Assembly (NCBI RefSeq): GCF_900116645.1
Contig: NZ_FPBO01000013.1
Location: forward strand, 1 to 64,000
Reading direction: 5' to 3'
Length of the DNA stretch: 64,000 nucleotides
Source: Pseudoduganella namucuonensis
GTDB taxonomy: Bacteria; Pseudomonadota; Gammaproteobacteria; Burkholderiales; Burkholderiaceae_D
Shown here piece by piece: positions 33,779 to 50,845 of this stretch (within the stretch, counting starts at the first letter, position 1; each line of letters starts with the position of its first letter). The notes below the pieces were generated by a model. The model searched no databases. It was not told where the DNA came from and saw nothing but the letters and a program-made list of their open reading frames with translations. Position numbers and translations under genes: made by a program.

Positions 33779-34009
33779 GTTAGTACCGGGATAAGGGCGG
33801 GCTGAGGCGCGGCCATGGGGCGCGACAGCGGATTGCCGTAACGTTCTGGCGCGCAAGGCGGGGCGCTGTCCAGCTGTTTTCTTACGTGCCGGGAGGCAAT
33901 GGGTTATCGCGACTATAGCGCGTTTCCGGCTTTCATGTGCGGGGCACCGCGGAAAAAAAACGGCGGGCACAACAGTAGTAGACGGTTTGTAATGCCTTGA
34001 TTACAAGGA

Positions 34010-34741
34010 CTATTTCCGTTTTTCCAATTCGGCGTATTTGCGTTCCAGGCGGGCGAAGCTGCCGTCCCTGCGCATCGCCTCCAGGGTCGCGTTCATGCGC
34101 TCGACCAGCGCGTCCGGCACCGTTGGATTGCAGGCGAGATAGACCTTGACGCGATGAAAGACGAGCAGCGGCACGATGGCGCCGTCGGCCCCGATCTGCT
34201 GTTGCGGCGGGGCGGCCCCCACGCGCACGCCCACCGCCCACAGGTCTATGCGGTTGAGCAGCAGTTTCTTGGGATTGGAGGCGTCGCTCAGCACCGGCTC
34301 CACGTTGAAGCCGCGCGCGCGCAGGAATTCGTCGCGGGCGTCGCCGTGGTAGGTGCCGATGCGCAGCGAGCGGGCGTCGTCCAGCGTGCGCAGCTGGAAT
34401 TTATGGTCGGCCCGGCCCAGGAAGATCCATTCCGCCTCGTCGGTCGGCCCCGCCCACTTGAACTGTTTCTCGCGCTCGGGCGTGCGGGCGGTGGAATACA
34501 CGCAGGTGTGGGGCCGCTCCCGCGCCATGGTGTAGGCGCGCTTCCAGGGCAGGATGTCGATTTTGTACGGCACGGCCAGGCGGGCCAGCATTTCCCGTAT
34601 CTTCTCCGTCTCGCGGCCGGTCACCTCGCCGCCCTCGCGCATGCTGGCCGGCGGCGAATGCTCCGCCGCGATGTACAGCGTCTCCGCCATCGCGCCGGAA
34701 GCGGCCAGCAGCAAGGCCAGGAGGGGAAGATGCTTTGCCAT
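34010..34741 (-). CDS. Family 3 solute-binding-like periplasmic protein
   Basis: 243 residues from the ATG at 34741; signal peptide LLALLLAASGAMA, mature start ETLYIAAEHSPPASM. The fold is that of ABC solute-binding family 3: VTGRETEKIREMLARL, ERPHTCVYSTARTPEREKQF, LRIGTYHGDARDEFL, and a C-terminal VERMNATLEAMRRDGSFARLERKY. No permease or ATPase is adjacent, so it may act as a stand-alone sensor or scavenger, as many such proteins do in these bacteria. The ligand cannot be read from sequence. Confidence 0.82.
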   Translation of the reverse strand: MAKHLPLLALLLAASGAMAETLYIAAEHSPPASMREGGEVTGRETEKIREMLARLAVPYKIDILPWKRAYTMARERPHTCVYSTARTPEREKQFKWAGPTDEAEWIFLGRADHKFQLRTLDDARSLRIGTYHGDARDEFLRARGFNVEPVLSDASNPKKLLLNRIDLWAVGVRVGAAPPQQQIGADGAIVPLLVFHRVKVYLACNPTVPDALVERMNATLEAMRRDGSFARLERKYAELEKRK

Positions 34742-34770
34742 GGACACAGCATAGCATGGCCCCAACGCAA

Positions 34771-34811
34771 AAATACCCCAGGGTTAATTCGAAATTAACC
34801 CTGGGGTATTT
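34771..34811 (-). terminator. Perfect 19-bp inverted repeat, likely terminator of the GT39 gene
   Basis: Arms 34771-34789 and 34793-34811 are exact reverse complements with a 3-base loop CGA. On the minus strand it lies 18 bases after the stop of the GT39 gene and ends in TTTTT, as an intrinsic terminator would. It also lies 30 bases upstream of the solute-binding protein start, so it probably insulates or regulates that gene. Confidence 0.7.
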
Positions 34812-34828
34812 ACGGCGAGCGGCAGGCG

Positions 34829-36556
34829 TTACTGGCCGGGGCGGCGGTAGAGGCGGAAGCGCTCGTGGCGGTCGGAGGCGCGGCGGCCTTCCCACAGCAG
34901 CGTCCAGTCCGGCTGGCGGTAGGCGGCCGGCAATTCCCGCTCGTCGTCCACGCGCTGGTCGTCCTGCACCAGCACCAGCGGGCAGCGGCCCCCGCCCACG
35001 CCCGTGAACGGCATGCCGCCGAAGTAGGCGAACGAGGCGCGCTGCGCCGGGCCGACGTTGGTTTCGACGCAGTCCGCGCCCGGCGGCAGCTTGCTGGCGG
35101 CCTGGCGCGCCACGGCGGCGTAACTCTTGCTGTAGTTCATGTCCGGCAGGAACAAGGTCATCAGCAGGATCCAGACCAGGATCACGCCGCCCGAGGACAG
35201 CACCACGGCGCGCCACAGCACCGCCGGCTGGCGCGACAGCCGCCAGTGCACCAGCAGGAACCAGCCGGCGGTCGACAGCAGGGCCACCAGCACGGCCAGC
35301 GTGTCGAATTGCGGCGTGAAGCCGGGCACCAGCTTGAGCGCGTTGCGCGCGGCCTTGGCCGGCCAGCCGCTCAGCTTGGCGTTCCAGAACAGCCACAGCG
35401 TGGCCGCGCACAAGGTCAGCACCATGACCGAGAACCAGTCGATGGCGTTGATGGCGCCGCGCTTCATCGTCAGCAGGCCGAAGGCGGCCATGATGGCCAG
35501 CGGCGGCAGCAGCATCAGCAACTGGCCCTGTTCCGGCGCGGGATGGCACAGCGCCAGCAGCGCGGCCATGGCGACGAAGGTGACCGGCACCACGATGTGC
35601 AGCGCGCGCGTCTGGCGGCGCCAGGCGTAGATGGCCCAGCCGGCGAACGGCCAGGCCGGCCAAAAGAACCACACGCCGACGCGGAAGAAATAGCGCACCG
35701 ACAACAGCGTCGGCGGCGCCAGCTGGTTCAGGTTCCAGCTCAGCCAGCCCGGCAGCGGCGAGGCGCCGTAGGGACGCAGCAGGGTGACGGCCAGCGCCCA
35801 GGGCAGCACCAGCAGCGCGCCCGTCGCCAGCGCGAGCGCCAGGTCGCGCACGGTGCGCGCGGCCGGCATGGCCAGGAAGCGCCCGCACAGGAACAGCGCG
35901 ACGGCGAAGAACACCGGCGGCAGCCAGCCGCGCGCCAGCGCCATCAGGCCCAGCGCCAGGCCGATCAGCGCGGCGTTGCGCAGCGACGGCAATTCCATGT
36001 AGCGCACCGAGCGGTACAGCAGCAGCGCCAGCAGCGACACCTGCAGCGGCTCGGCGGTGGTGACGTGGCTGTGCATGATCAGGCCCAGGCTGCCCAGGTA
36101 GATCAGGGTGGCGGCGTCGGCCAGCGTGCGGCCGAAGTCGTCCGGCTCGGGCTGGCCGCCGAAGGCCAGCTTGAGCGGCTGCGCGTCCTGGCGGCGGCCC
36201 AGCGCGAACGTCACGTACCACAGCGACAGCGTACCCAGCAGGAACACGCCGACGGTGGCCACGCGCGCGGCCAGCACGTCGCCCAGCAGCCAGCCGAACA
36301 GCTTGATGCACAGCGCGCCCAGCCAGAACGCCAGCGGGCCCTCGTCGGACATCGACAGCCCGGCGATGTTGGGCCACAGCCAGTCCTGCCATCCGCCGCG
36401 CGCCATGGTCCACATGATGCCGAAGCTGGCCGCGTCGTCGTTCTTCCACGGCTCGCGCCCGATCAGCCCCGGCAGGATGTACAGCAGGCCCAGGGCGTAC
36501 AGCGCCCAGCGGGGCAGCGCGAGGGTGGCGGCGGCGGGAAGTCGGACTGGCTTCAT
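34829..36556 (-). CDS. ArnT-like GT39/GT83 glycosyltransferase, polytopic
   Basis: 575 residues with about 11-13 membrane helices. The N-terminal helix is followed by GREPWKNDDAASFGIMWTMARGG with acidic residues, as in the catalytic loop of ArnT/PMT-type enzymes that use undecaprenyl-phosphate sugars on the periplasmic face. The C-terminal soluble part (about 490-575) ends the protein. Such enzymes modify lipid A or other envelope glycans; the sugar and acceptor are not predictable here. It stands between L31 and the solute-binding gene, with a terminator on each side. Confidence 0.85.
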   Translation of the reverse strand: MKPVRLPAAATLALPRWALYALGLLYILPGLIGREPWKNDDAASFGIMWTMARGGWQDWLWPNIAGLSMSDEGPLAFWLGALCIKLFGWLLGDVLAARVATVGVFLLGTLSLWYVTFALGRRQDAQPLKLAFGGQPEPDDFGRTLADAATLIYLGSLGLIMHSHVTTAEPLQVSLLALLLYRSVRYMELPSLRNAALIGLALGLMALARGWLPPVFFAVALFLCGRFLAMPAARTVRDLALALATGALLVLPWALAVTLLRPYGASPLPGWLSWNLNQLAPPTLLSVRYFFRVGVWFFWPAWPFAGWAIYAWRRQTRALHIVVPVTFVAMAALLALCHPAPEQGQLLMLLPPLAIMAAFGLLTMKRGAINAIDWFSVMVLTLCAATLWLFWNAKLSGWPAKAARNALKLVPGFTPQFDTLAVLVALLSTAGWFLLVHWRLSRQPAVLWRAVVLSSGGVILVWILLMTLFLPDMNYSKSYAAVARQAASKLPPGADCVETNVGPAQRASFAYFGGMPFTGVGGGRCPLVLVQDDQRVDDERELPAAYRQPDWTLLWEGRRASDRHERFRLYRRPGQ

Positions 36557-36591
36557 CGTGGAGCGGGGCTAAAAGGAAAACAGTATGAATG

Positions 36592-36619
36592 AAAAAAAAG
36601 GCAGCCGCAGCTGCCTTTT
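36592..36619 (-). terminator. Intrinsic terminator of rpmE2
   Basis: On the minus strand, arms AAAAGGCAGC and GCTGCCTTTT (36619-36610 and 36605-36596) enclose a 4-base loop and run into a T tract of eight. It lies 18 bases after the L31 stop. Confidence 0.88.
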
Positions 36620-36636
36620 GTTCGCATGGGAGGCGA

Positions 36637-36906
36637 TTAGCCCGCGGCGACGGCGGTTTTCGAACCGACGGAACCGAATTTCTGGCGGAATTTCTCAACG
36701 CGGCCAGCGGTGTCGACGATTTTGTGCTTGCCGGTGAAGAACGGGTGCGATTCAGCCGACACCTCGATCTTGACCAGTGGGTACTCTTGACCTTCGTGGG
36801 TGATCTTCTCGCGGGTCTGGATGGTCGAACGGGTGATGAATTTGAAGTCGCACGACAGGTCGTGGAACACGACTTCGCGGTAGTCTGGATGGATTTCTGG
36901 TTTCAT
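36637..36906 (-). CDS. rpmE2: 50S ribosomal protein L31 type B
   Basis: 89 residues, MKPEIHPDYREVVFHD onward, from the ATG at 36906; the frame extends upstream to 36981 but the family starts here. It is the long, cysteine-free form: no C-x2-C zinc site, with the extra C-terminal region KFGSVGSKTAVAAG. Non-zinc L31 often replaces the zinc form under zinc limitation, but where it is the only L31 it is constitutive; the window does not decide. A strong promoter lies upstream. Confidence 0.95.
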   Translation of the reverse strand: MKPEIHPDYREVVFHDLSCDFKFITRSTIQTREKITHEGQEYPLVKIEVSAESHPFFTGKHKIVDTAGRVEKFRQKFGSVGSKTAVAAG

Positions 36907-37007
36907 GTGCTTCTTTCGAGAGGTAGGTAGCCAAACAGCACTTCGTCGGTCGTCCCGCTTCTTGACCCGATTGCCGCTCACTTGCCAGTGGTTAAAAACA
37001 ACCGTCG

Positions 37008-37036
37008 ATTATACAGCGGATAAAAAAAAGCGGCAA
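37008..37036 (-). promoter_or_regulatory. Sigma-70-type promoter of rpmE2, overlapping the rho terminator
   Basis: Minus strand: -35 TTGCCG (37036-37031), 17-base spacer, -10 TATAAT (37013-37008). The predicted start near 37000 leaves a leader of about 95 bases before the L31 ATG. The -35 box is part of the rho terminator stem. Confidence 0.65.
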
Positions 37037-37057
37037 GCCGGGGAAGGCTTGCCGCTT
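37022..37057 (-). terminator. Intrinsic terminator of rho
   Basis: Minus strand arms AAGCGGCAAGCC and GGCTTGCCGCTT (37057-37046 and 37039-37028) with a 6-base loop, followed by a run of eight T. It lies about 85 bases after the rho stop, beyond a palindromic repeat element. Confidence 0.85.
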
Positions 37058-37064
37058 GGCCGTA

Positions 37065-37130
37065 GGGGACAGACCTTCCGCGCCACACGCCTCAGCTTAG
37101 GCACGCGGTAACGAACGCGGGTCTGTCCCC
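37065..37130. repeat. Palindromic interspersed repeat, copy A
   Basis: 66 bases with exact 11-base terminal arms, GGGGACAGACC (37065-37075) and GGTCTGTCCCC (37120-37130). The interior TCCGCGCCACA and the trailing CCGGTTT are shared with a second copy at 46421-46486. It sits between rho and its terminator, so it would be transcribed into a hairpin at the mRNA 3' end. Confidence 0.75.
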
Positions 37131-37142
37131 GGTTTGGCGGTG

Positions 37143-38405
<1,263 letters not shown>

Positions 38406-38548
38406 ATGTTTGAGTGTCCCGTGACGGGAATAAAGGTAGGGGAGGGGACTGCGTGGGGTTGATCAAACGGTAACGGTATGGCCCGCGATGTGCCTGTCAC
38501 CGGGCGGTCGGGCAGGCGGCGCCGCGGGCGCGGCGACGCCTATCTTAC

Positions 38549-38875
38549 TTAAATATTGCTGTCGATGAAAGAGGTCAGCTGGCCTTTCGCCATCGCGCCG
38601 ACCTTTTGAGCGGCCGCGACGCCGTTCTTGAACAGGATCAGGGTCGGAATGCCGCGGATGCCGAACTTGGCCGGCACGGCCTGGTTGGCGTCCACGTCCA
38701 GCTTGGCGATGGTCAGCTTGCCGTCGTATTCCTTGGCCACTTCCTCCAGGATCGGGGCGATGCTCTTGCAAGGGCCGCACCATTCGGCCCAGAAGTCCAC
38801 CAGCACGGGACGGTCGGACTTCAGCACGTCGGCTTCGAAGGAGGCATCGGTAATGTGTTTGATATTTTCGCTCAT
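38549..38875 (-). CDS. trxA: Thioredoxin 1
   Basis: 108 residues with the WCGPC active site at 32-36 (FWAEWCGPCKSIAP) and the cis-proline loop RGIPTLILFKNG. Reduces protein disulfides in the cytoplasm with thioredoxin reductase. The gene precedes rho; the ATG follows a purine-rich site (GAGGAAAAC on the minus strand). Size and motifs are standard. Confidence 0.97.
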   Translation of the reverse strand: MSENIKHITDASFEADVLKSDRPVLVDFWAEWCGPCKSIAPILEEVAKEYDGKLTIAKLDVDANQAVPAKFGIRGIPTLILFKNGVAAAQKVGAMAKGQLTSFIDSNI

Positions 38876-38895
38876 GTTTTCCTCGAGGGAGGTGT

Positions 38896-39058
38896 TGTTG
38901 GTTGTACGCCTGATGATTATGCCATTGTCACTGGAGATCGTCTCGACGCTGCCGCATTACAGGCCGCAGATGGAGATTATGTCCATGAATTCAACAGTTA
39001 CCGGGTAGGTACTCTGGAGGATGACAAGAGGATAACAGGCGGGGAATGGCTCAAATAA
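38896..39058 (+). other. Gene-less stretch with an open frame that reads like protein
   Basis: Between trxA and the response regulator, the plus-strand frame ending at TAA 39058 gives a balanced peptide (DDYAIVTGDRLDAAALQAAD, then GDYVHEFNSYRVGTLEDDKR) but has no ATG within the stretch and no ribosome site. Composition is less GC-rich than the flanks. It may be a remnant of a decayed gene; I recognise no family. Confidence 0.2.
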
Positions 39059-39116
39059 TAACGCATTTTGGACGCCTGTGCGGAATTTCGGTTTTGTTGT
39101 CGTACGGTAACAACTT

Positions 39117-39567
39117 TCAGCCCTCGCGGCGGGGTTGGCGGTAGATGGCCGCCAGGTTCACCAGGTCGCCCAGTTCGGCCGGCGCCACCGGCTTGCGGCA
39201 GGCGCCCAGGATGGTCAGGCCCTGGGCCATGGCGAGCCGCTCGGCCGCCTTCAGCACGCCGGCGTCCATGCCGGACAGCAGCACCACGGTGCCGCCGTAG
39301 CTGCCCTCGGCCACCAGGCGCAGGAATTCGATGCCGTCCATGTCCGGCATCGACAGGTCGCAGATCAGCAGGTCCGGCGGGGCCTGGGCGACCATGGCCA
39401 GCGCGGCCCGCGCGCTGGTGGCGCAGGCGACGTCGAAGCTGCCCAGGTCGTCGAGCATGTCCTCCAGCAGCGCGAGCATGAAGTCGTCGTCGTCCAGCAG
39501 CAGGATGCGCAACGGGGGCGGGGTGTCGAGGGACAGCTCGGCGCTGCCGTTCTTGGCGCTGTCGTTC

Positions 39568-39578
<11 letters not shown>
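39117..39578 (-). CDS. Single-domain response regulator
   Basis: 153 residues: a 25-residue charged tail, then a receiver domain (about 26-148) with the acidic cluster LLLDDDDF, phosphoacceptor in LLICDLSMPDMDG, Ser in VVLLSGMD and Lys in ACRKP. No output domain. Its start lies 11 bases inside the end of the large hybrid kinase gene, so it is likely a phosphorelay partner of that kinase. Confidence 0.88.
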
Positions 39579-44199
<4,621 letters not shown>

Positions 44200-44412
44200 G
44201 CCCGGTGACAGGCGGATCGGAGGACGGCGGTGCGGCAAGAGCTTCCCTTTCGATAGGCGATGCCGGCGCGCGTCCGCGCCGGCGGGGCCGGTTGGTCCAA
44301 TCAACTATAGCATCGAAGGTTTGCCGGCAGTGTTAACTTTTCCAATGGCAAGAATACGCCGCGCGTATCGGCTCGGGCGCACTTGCGCCATGCTAGCGAC
44401 CATGCCGCGAGG

Positions 44413-45132
44413 CTAGTTGAAACTGCCCGCGAACTGGTAGCGGTGGCCCGGATGCCACATGGTGGCGATGGATGCCACCTGGCCGCCGGAGCGGGTCTGG
44501 CGCTTGAGCACCAGGCAGGGCTGGCGGGTGTCGATGGCCAGCATGTCGGCGATGTCGCGCGGCGGGCTGAGCGCCTCGATGCTGTAGGTGGCGCCCTGCA
44601 GCGGCGCGGCCGCCATCAGGTATTCGTTGGGGGTGATTGCGGCGAAGTCCTGGCTCATGTAGTCCGGCGCGCACAGCGGATTGACCCAGCGGTCCTCCAC
44701 CTGGATGGGCACGCCGTTTTCGAAGTGGACGATGACGGAATGGAACAGCACATGTCCCGGCGGCAATTCGAATTGCTTGACCATCAATTCGGCCGCCTTG
44801 GTCTGCTCCAGCAGTTGCAGGCTGCTGCGGTGGGCGTGGCCGCGCGCGCGCACCTCGTCGGCGATGCTCTTGATCTCGAGCAGCGTGGCCTGGTATTTTT
44901 GCTGCGCGACGTAGGTGCCCGAGCCTTGGCGGCGGGTCAGCACCTGCTCGGCGGTCAGCTCGCGCACGGCGCGGTTGACCGTCATGCGCGAGACGCCGAA
45001 TTGCTTGACCAGCGCCTGTTCCGAGGGGATCACGTCGCCCTCCTTCCACTGGCCGGCCGCGATCTGGGCCAGCAGGTAATCCTTGATGCGCTGGAAAATA
45101 GGGGTATTGTCTTGTATTTGTTGTTCGTCCAA
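44413..45132 (-). CDS. hutC: Histidine utilization repressor HutC
   Basis: 239 residues if started at the TTG at 45132, which has GGAGA about 9 bases upstream and gives the family length; the only ATG in frame, at 45282, adds 50 residues of non-homologous character. GntR winged helix at the N-terminus (PIFQRIKDYLLAQIAAGQW, PSEQALVKQFGVSRMTVNRAV), then a UTRA ligand-binding domain (HVLFHSVIVHFENGVPIQVEDR, YSIEALSPP). It represses hut genes until urocanate binds. It is on the opposite strand to the hut operon and separated from it by two DNA-repair-type genes. Confidence 0.9.
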   Translation of the reverse strand: MDEQQIQDNTPIFQRIKDYLLAQIAAGQWKEGDVIPSEQALVKQFGVSRMTVNRAVRELTAEQVLTRRQGSGTYVAQQKYQATLLEIKSIADEVRARGHAHRSSLQLLEQTKAAELMVKQFELPPGHVLFHSVIVHFENGVPIQVEDRWVNPLCAPDYMSQDFAAITPNEYLMAAAPLQGATYSIEALSPPRDIADMLAIDTRQPCLVLKRQTRSGGQVASIATMWHPGHRYQFAGSFN

Positions 45133-45284
45133 ACCGGTCTCCGGAGCTGCGCCGGGCCGGCGCTGGCGAGGGGCGATTTTAACATTTGCGGCGGAGAAGA
45201 ATTCAAAAGCAAGACCCGGAGTGCGGGGACGGTGGCGCGCCGCTACGATGGCGCCATCCCACACAACGACAGCGGAGCGCAACC

Positions 45285-46393
<1,109 letters not shown>

Positions 46394-46397
<4 letters not shown>

Positions 46398-47242
46398 GCG
46401 CGGGCCACCTACCTCACCCCGGGGACGGACTCTCCGCGCCACAAGCCGTCGCGGGGATAGGCGGAGCGGACCGCGAGTCCGTCCCCGGTTTTGGCAGCGG
46501 TGGCCCGCGGGACGGGGAACCCGCGCCCGCGTGGAGCGGCCTGTCCGGGCGCTGCGCCGCGCTCGACTGGGCCGCCATCGCCGCCGAGTTGGACGACTTC
46601 GGCTGCGCCACCGTCCCCGGCCTGCTGTCCGCCGAGGAATGCCAGCGCCTGGCCGCCGCCTACGCCAAGTCCGAACTGTTCCGCAGCCGCGTCGTGATGG
46701 AGCGCCACGGCTTCGGCAAAGGCGAATACCAATACTTCGCCCACCCGCTGCCATCGCCCATCGCCCGGCTGCGCGGGGCACTGTATCCGCCGCTGGCCGC
46801 CATCGCCAACCGCTGGTACGAGGCCATGGGGCTGGAACCGCGCTTCCCGCCGGGGCACGCCGAATTCATCGCCCGCTGCCACGCCGCCGGCCAGAGCCGC
46901 CCCACGCCGCTGCTGCTGCGATACCGCGCCGGCGACTACAACTGCCTGCACCAGGACCTGTACGGCGAGCACGTGTTCCCGCTGCAAGCCGCCGTGCTGC
47001 TGTCCGCGCCGGGCGAGGACTACACCGGCGGCGAATTCGTGCTCACCGAGCAGCGCCCGCGCATGCAGTCGCGCGCCGAGGTGGTGCCGCTGGGGCGGGG
47101 CGACATGGTCGTCTTCCCCGTCTTCCACCGTCCCGTGAACGGCGCGCGCGGCGTCTACCGCGTCAACATGCGGCACGGCGTGTCGCGGCTGCGATCGGGC
47201 TCGCGCCACACACTGGGCATCATCTTCCACGACGCCAGTTGA
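46394..47242 (+). CDS. 2-oxoglutarate/Fe(II)-dependent oxygenase, likely alkylation-repair associated
   Basis: 282 residues from the ATG at 46394, which overlaps the ada stop. The oxygenase core has H186-x-D188 (LHQDLYGEHVFPLQ), a distal His in FPVFHRPVNG and an Arg in YRVNMRHGVS, as in prolyl-4-hydroxylase-like 2OG enzymes. Residues 10-32 are encoded by a palindromic repeat (copy B), so the true start could lie further in, before CAALDWAAIAAELDDFG. The operon with ada suggests a role in demethylating DNA or an Ada-related repair step; this is inference. Confidence 0.82.
46421..46486. repeat. Palindromic interspersed repeat, copy B, inside a coding region
   Basis: 66 bases with exact 12-base arms, GGGGACGGACTC (46421-46432) and GAGTCCGTCCCC (46475-46486), extendable to 14. 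It shares the interior TCCGCGCCACA and the downstream CCGGTTTT with copy A at 37065-37130. The reading frame of the 2OG oxygenase stays open across it. Confidence 0.75.
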
Positions 47243-47289
47243 ACAGGGCTACCCAAGGTCCACCGCAGATAGTTGATAAAACAACATCA

Positions 47290-47346
47290 GTGTCAGGCGC
47301 GACATTCGGACATTTTGGCCCGATGTCCGAATGTCGCGCCTGACAC
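47290..47346. repeat. Long perfect palindrome upstream of hutU
   Basis: Arms of 24 bases (47290-47313 and 47323-47346) are exact reverse complements around a 9-base loop; pairing continues outward with a mismatch. It has no T-run, so it is not a standard terminator. It lies 48 bases after the 2OG oxygenase stop and 29 bases before the hut -35 box. Confidence 0.75.
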
Positions 47347-47374
47347 CGATGTGGGTTTGATAAGTAAATTGAGG

Positions 47375-47403
47375 TTGACTTGGTTGTATAGACAACTTAT
47401 GCT
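47375..47403 (+). promoter_or_regulatory. hut operon promoter with HutC-type operator
   Basis: -35 TTGACT (47375-47380), 17-base spacer, -10 TATGCT (47398-47403). The spacer holds the near-palindrome TTGTATAGACAA (47384-47395), which matches the general TTGTAT-type half-sites reported for HutC operators. A repressor here would block RNA polymerase directly. About 70 bases separate it from the hutU ATG. Confidence 0.7.
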
Positions 47404-47471
47404 GGAAGGATGCGCGGAGGGCGCGTGGTTCGCCGCGCCCGTCCGTTTCCACCAGACACCAAGGAGCCGAT

Positions 47472-49175
<1,704 letters not shown>

Positions 49176-49184
49176 GACGGGAAC

Positions 49185-49233
49185 CCGCCCTTGCAAGGGC
49201 GGCCCGTTCCGCAGGCGGGCGGCATGCCGCCCG
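49185..49233. repeat. Two tandem 18-bp palindromes between hutU and hutH
   Basis: The perfect palindromes 49185-49202 and 49216-49233 stand 13 bases apart in the 98-base gap. Transcribed, they would form two strong hairpins between the cistrons. No T-run follows, so readthrough is likely; they may protect the upstream message or tune downstream expression. Confidence 0.6.
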
Positions 49234-49273
49234 AATTCCCTGCTACACCTATGATTAAATAAGGAATCGCCAC

Positions 49274-50830
49274 ATGACTCAAACCGCAAACAACGGCTGG
49301 ACCCTGAAACCGGGTTCCATCACGCTGATCGAGCTGCGCAACGCGTGGACCGCCGCCACCCCCGTGGCGCTGGCCGCGGAAGCCTATCCCGTCATCGAGG
49401 CGTCGGCGCAGATCGTGCGCGACATCGTGGCCAAGGGCGACGCCGCCTACGGCATCAACACCGGTTTCGGCCTGCTGGCCAAGACCCGCATCCCGGACAA
49501 CAAGCTGGAACAGCTGCAGCGCAACCTGATCCTGTCGCACTCCGTCGGCACCGGCGCGCTGATGTCGGACGCCGTGGTGCGCCTGATCATGCTGATGAAG
49601 ATCGGCAGCCTGGCGCGCGGCTACTCGGGCGTGCGTCCGCTGATCATCGACACGTTGATCGCGCTGTACAACGCCAACATCATGCCGGCCATCCCGGCCA
49701 AGGGCTCGGTGGGCGCGTCCGGCGACCTGGCGCCGCTGTCGCACATGACGCTGGCCATGCTGGGCGTGGGCGAGGTGCGCGTGAACGGTGAGCTGATGCA
49801 GGCCGCCGACGCGCTGAAGGCCGCCGGCATCGCGCCGGTGGTGCTGGCCGCCAAGGAGGGCCTGGCGCTGATCAACGGCACCCAGGTGTCGACCGCGCTG
49901 GCGCTGCACGGCCTGTTCATGGCCGAGCGCCTGCTGGAGGCGGGCATGGTGACCGGTTCGCTGTCGCTGGACGCGGCCAAGGGCAGCGATTCGCCCTTCG
50001 ACGCGCGGGTGCACGAGGTGCGCGGCCAGCCGGGCCAGATCGCCGCCGCCTCCATCTACCGCCAGCTGGTGTCGAACAGCGCCATCCGCGCCTCGCACCT
50101 GGTGGGCGACGAGCGGGTGCAGGACCCGTACTGCCTGCGCTGCCAGCCGCAGGTGATGGGCGCCTGCTGGGACCTGATCGCCAACGCAGGCCGCACCCTG
50201 CTGATCGAGGCCAACGCCGTCACCGACAATCCGCTGCTGTTCAAGAACGGCGACGAGGCGGTGGTGGTCTCGGGCGGCAATTTCCACGCCGAGCCGGTGG
50301 CCTTCGCGGCGGACACGCTGGCGCTGGCCATCGCCGAAATCGGCAGCATTGCCGAGCGCCGCATCGCGCTGCTGATCGACGCCACCCTGTCCGGCCTGCC
50401 GCCGTTCCTGGTGCGCGACCCGGGCGTGAACTCCGGTTTCATGATCGCCCACGTCACCGCCGCCGCGCTGGCCTCCGAGAACAAGTCGCTGGCGCATCCG
50501 GCCAGCGTGGACACGATACCGACGTCGGCCAACCAGGAGGACCACGTGAGCATGGCGACCTTCGCCGCCCGCCGCCTGGAAGACATGGCGCAGAACACCG
50601 CCGCCATCGTCGCCATCGAGCTGTTGGCGGCCGCGCAGGGCATCGATTTCCACCGGCCGCTGAAGACGTCGCCGCACCTTGAGCACGTGCACGCGCAGCT
50701 GCGCCAGAAAGTGCCCTTCTTCGACGCCGACCGCTTCTTCGCGCCGGACATCGAGGCGGCATTGCAGATGGTGCTGAAGGGTGAATTGAGCGCCACCTGC
50801 AAGAGCCTGTTCACGTCGCTGCATCCATAA
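49274..50830 (+). CDS. hutH: Histidine ammonia-lyase
   Basis: 518 residues. It removes ammonia from histidine to give urocanate, the first step. The self-cyclising MIO triad A148-S149-G150 is present (GSVGASGDLAPLSH), with YGINTGFG near residue 60 and LALINGTQVSTAL following. AAGGAA precedes the ATG at 49274. Second gene of the hut operon. Confidence 0.97.
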   Translation: MTQTANNGWTLKPGSITLIELRNAWTAATPVALAAEAYPVIEASAQIVRDIVAKGDAAYGINTGFGLLAKTRIPDNKLEQLQRNLILSHSVGTGALMSDAVVRLIMLMKIGSLARGYSGVRPLIIDTLIALYNANIMPAIPAKGSVGASGDLAPLSHMTLAMLGVGEVRVNGELMQAADALKAAGIAPVVLAAKEGLALINGTQVSTALALHGLFMAERLLEAGMVTGSLSLDAAKGSDSPFDARVHEVRGQPGQIAAASIYRQLVSNSAIRASHLVGDERVQDPYCLRCQPQVMGACWDLIANAGRTLLIEANAVTDNPLLFKNGDEAVVVSGGNFHAEPVAFAADTLALAIAEIGSIAERRIALLIDATLSGLPPFLVRDPGVNSGFMIAHVTAAALASENKSLAHPASVDTIPTSANQEDHVSMATFAARRLEDMAQNTAAIVAIELLAAAQGIDFHRPLKTSPHLEHVHAQLRQKVPFFDADRFFAPDIEAALQMVLKGELSATCKSLFTSLHP

Positions 50831-50845
50831 GCGCGGGAGGACGAG

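Noticed and set aside
33988..34007. Inverted repeat TTGTAAT/ATTACAA after the solute-binding gene
   Set aside because: Short AT-rich arms with no T-run; too weak to call a terminator.
45105..45125. HutC operator at hutC itself (TTGTATTTGTTG)
   Set aside because: Only one half-site fits and it lies at or inside the coding start, so autoregulation is not supported.
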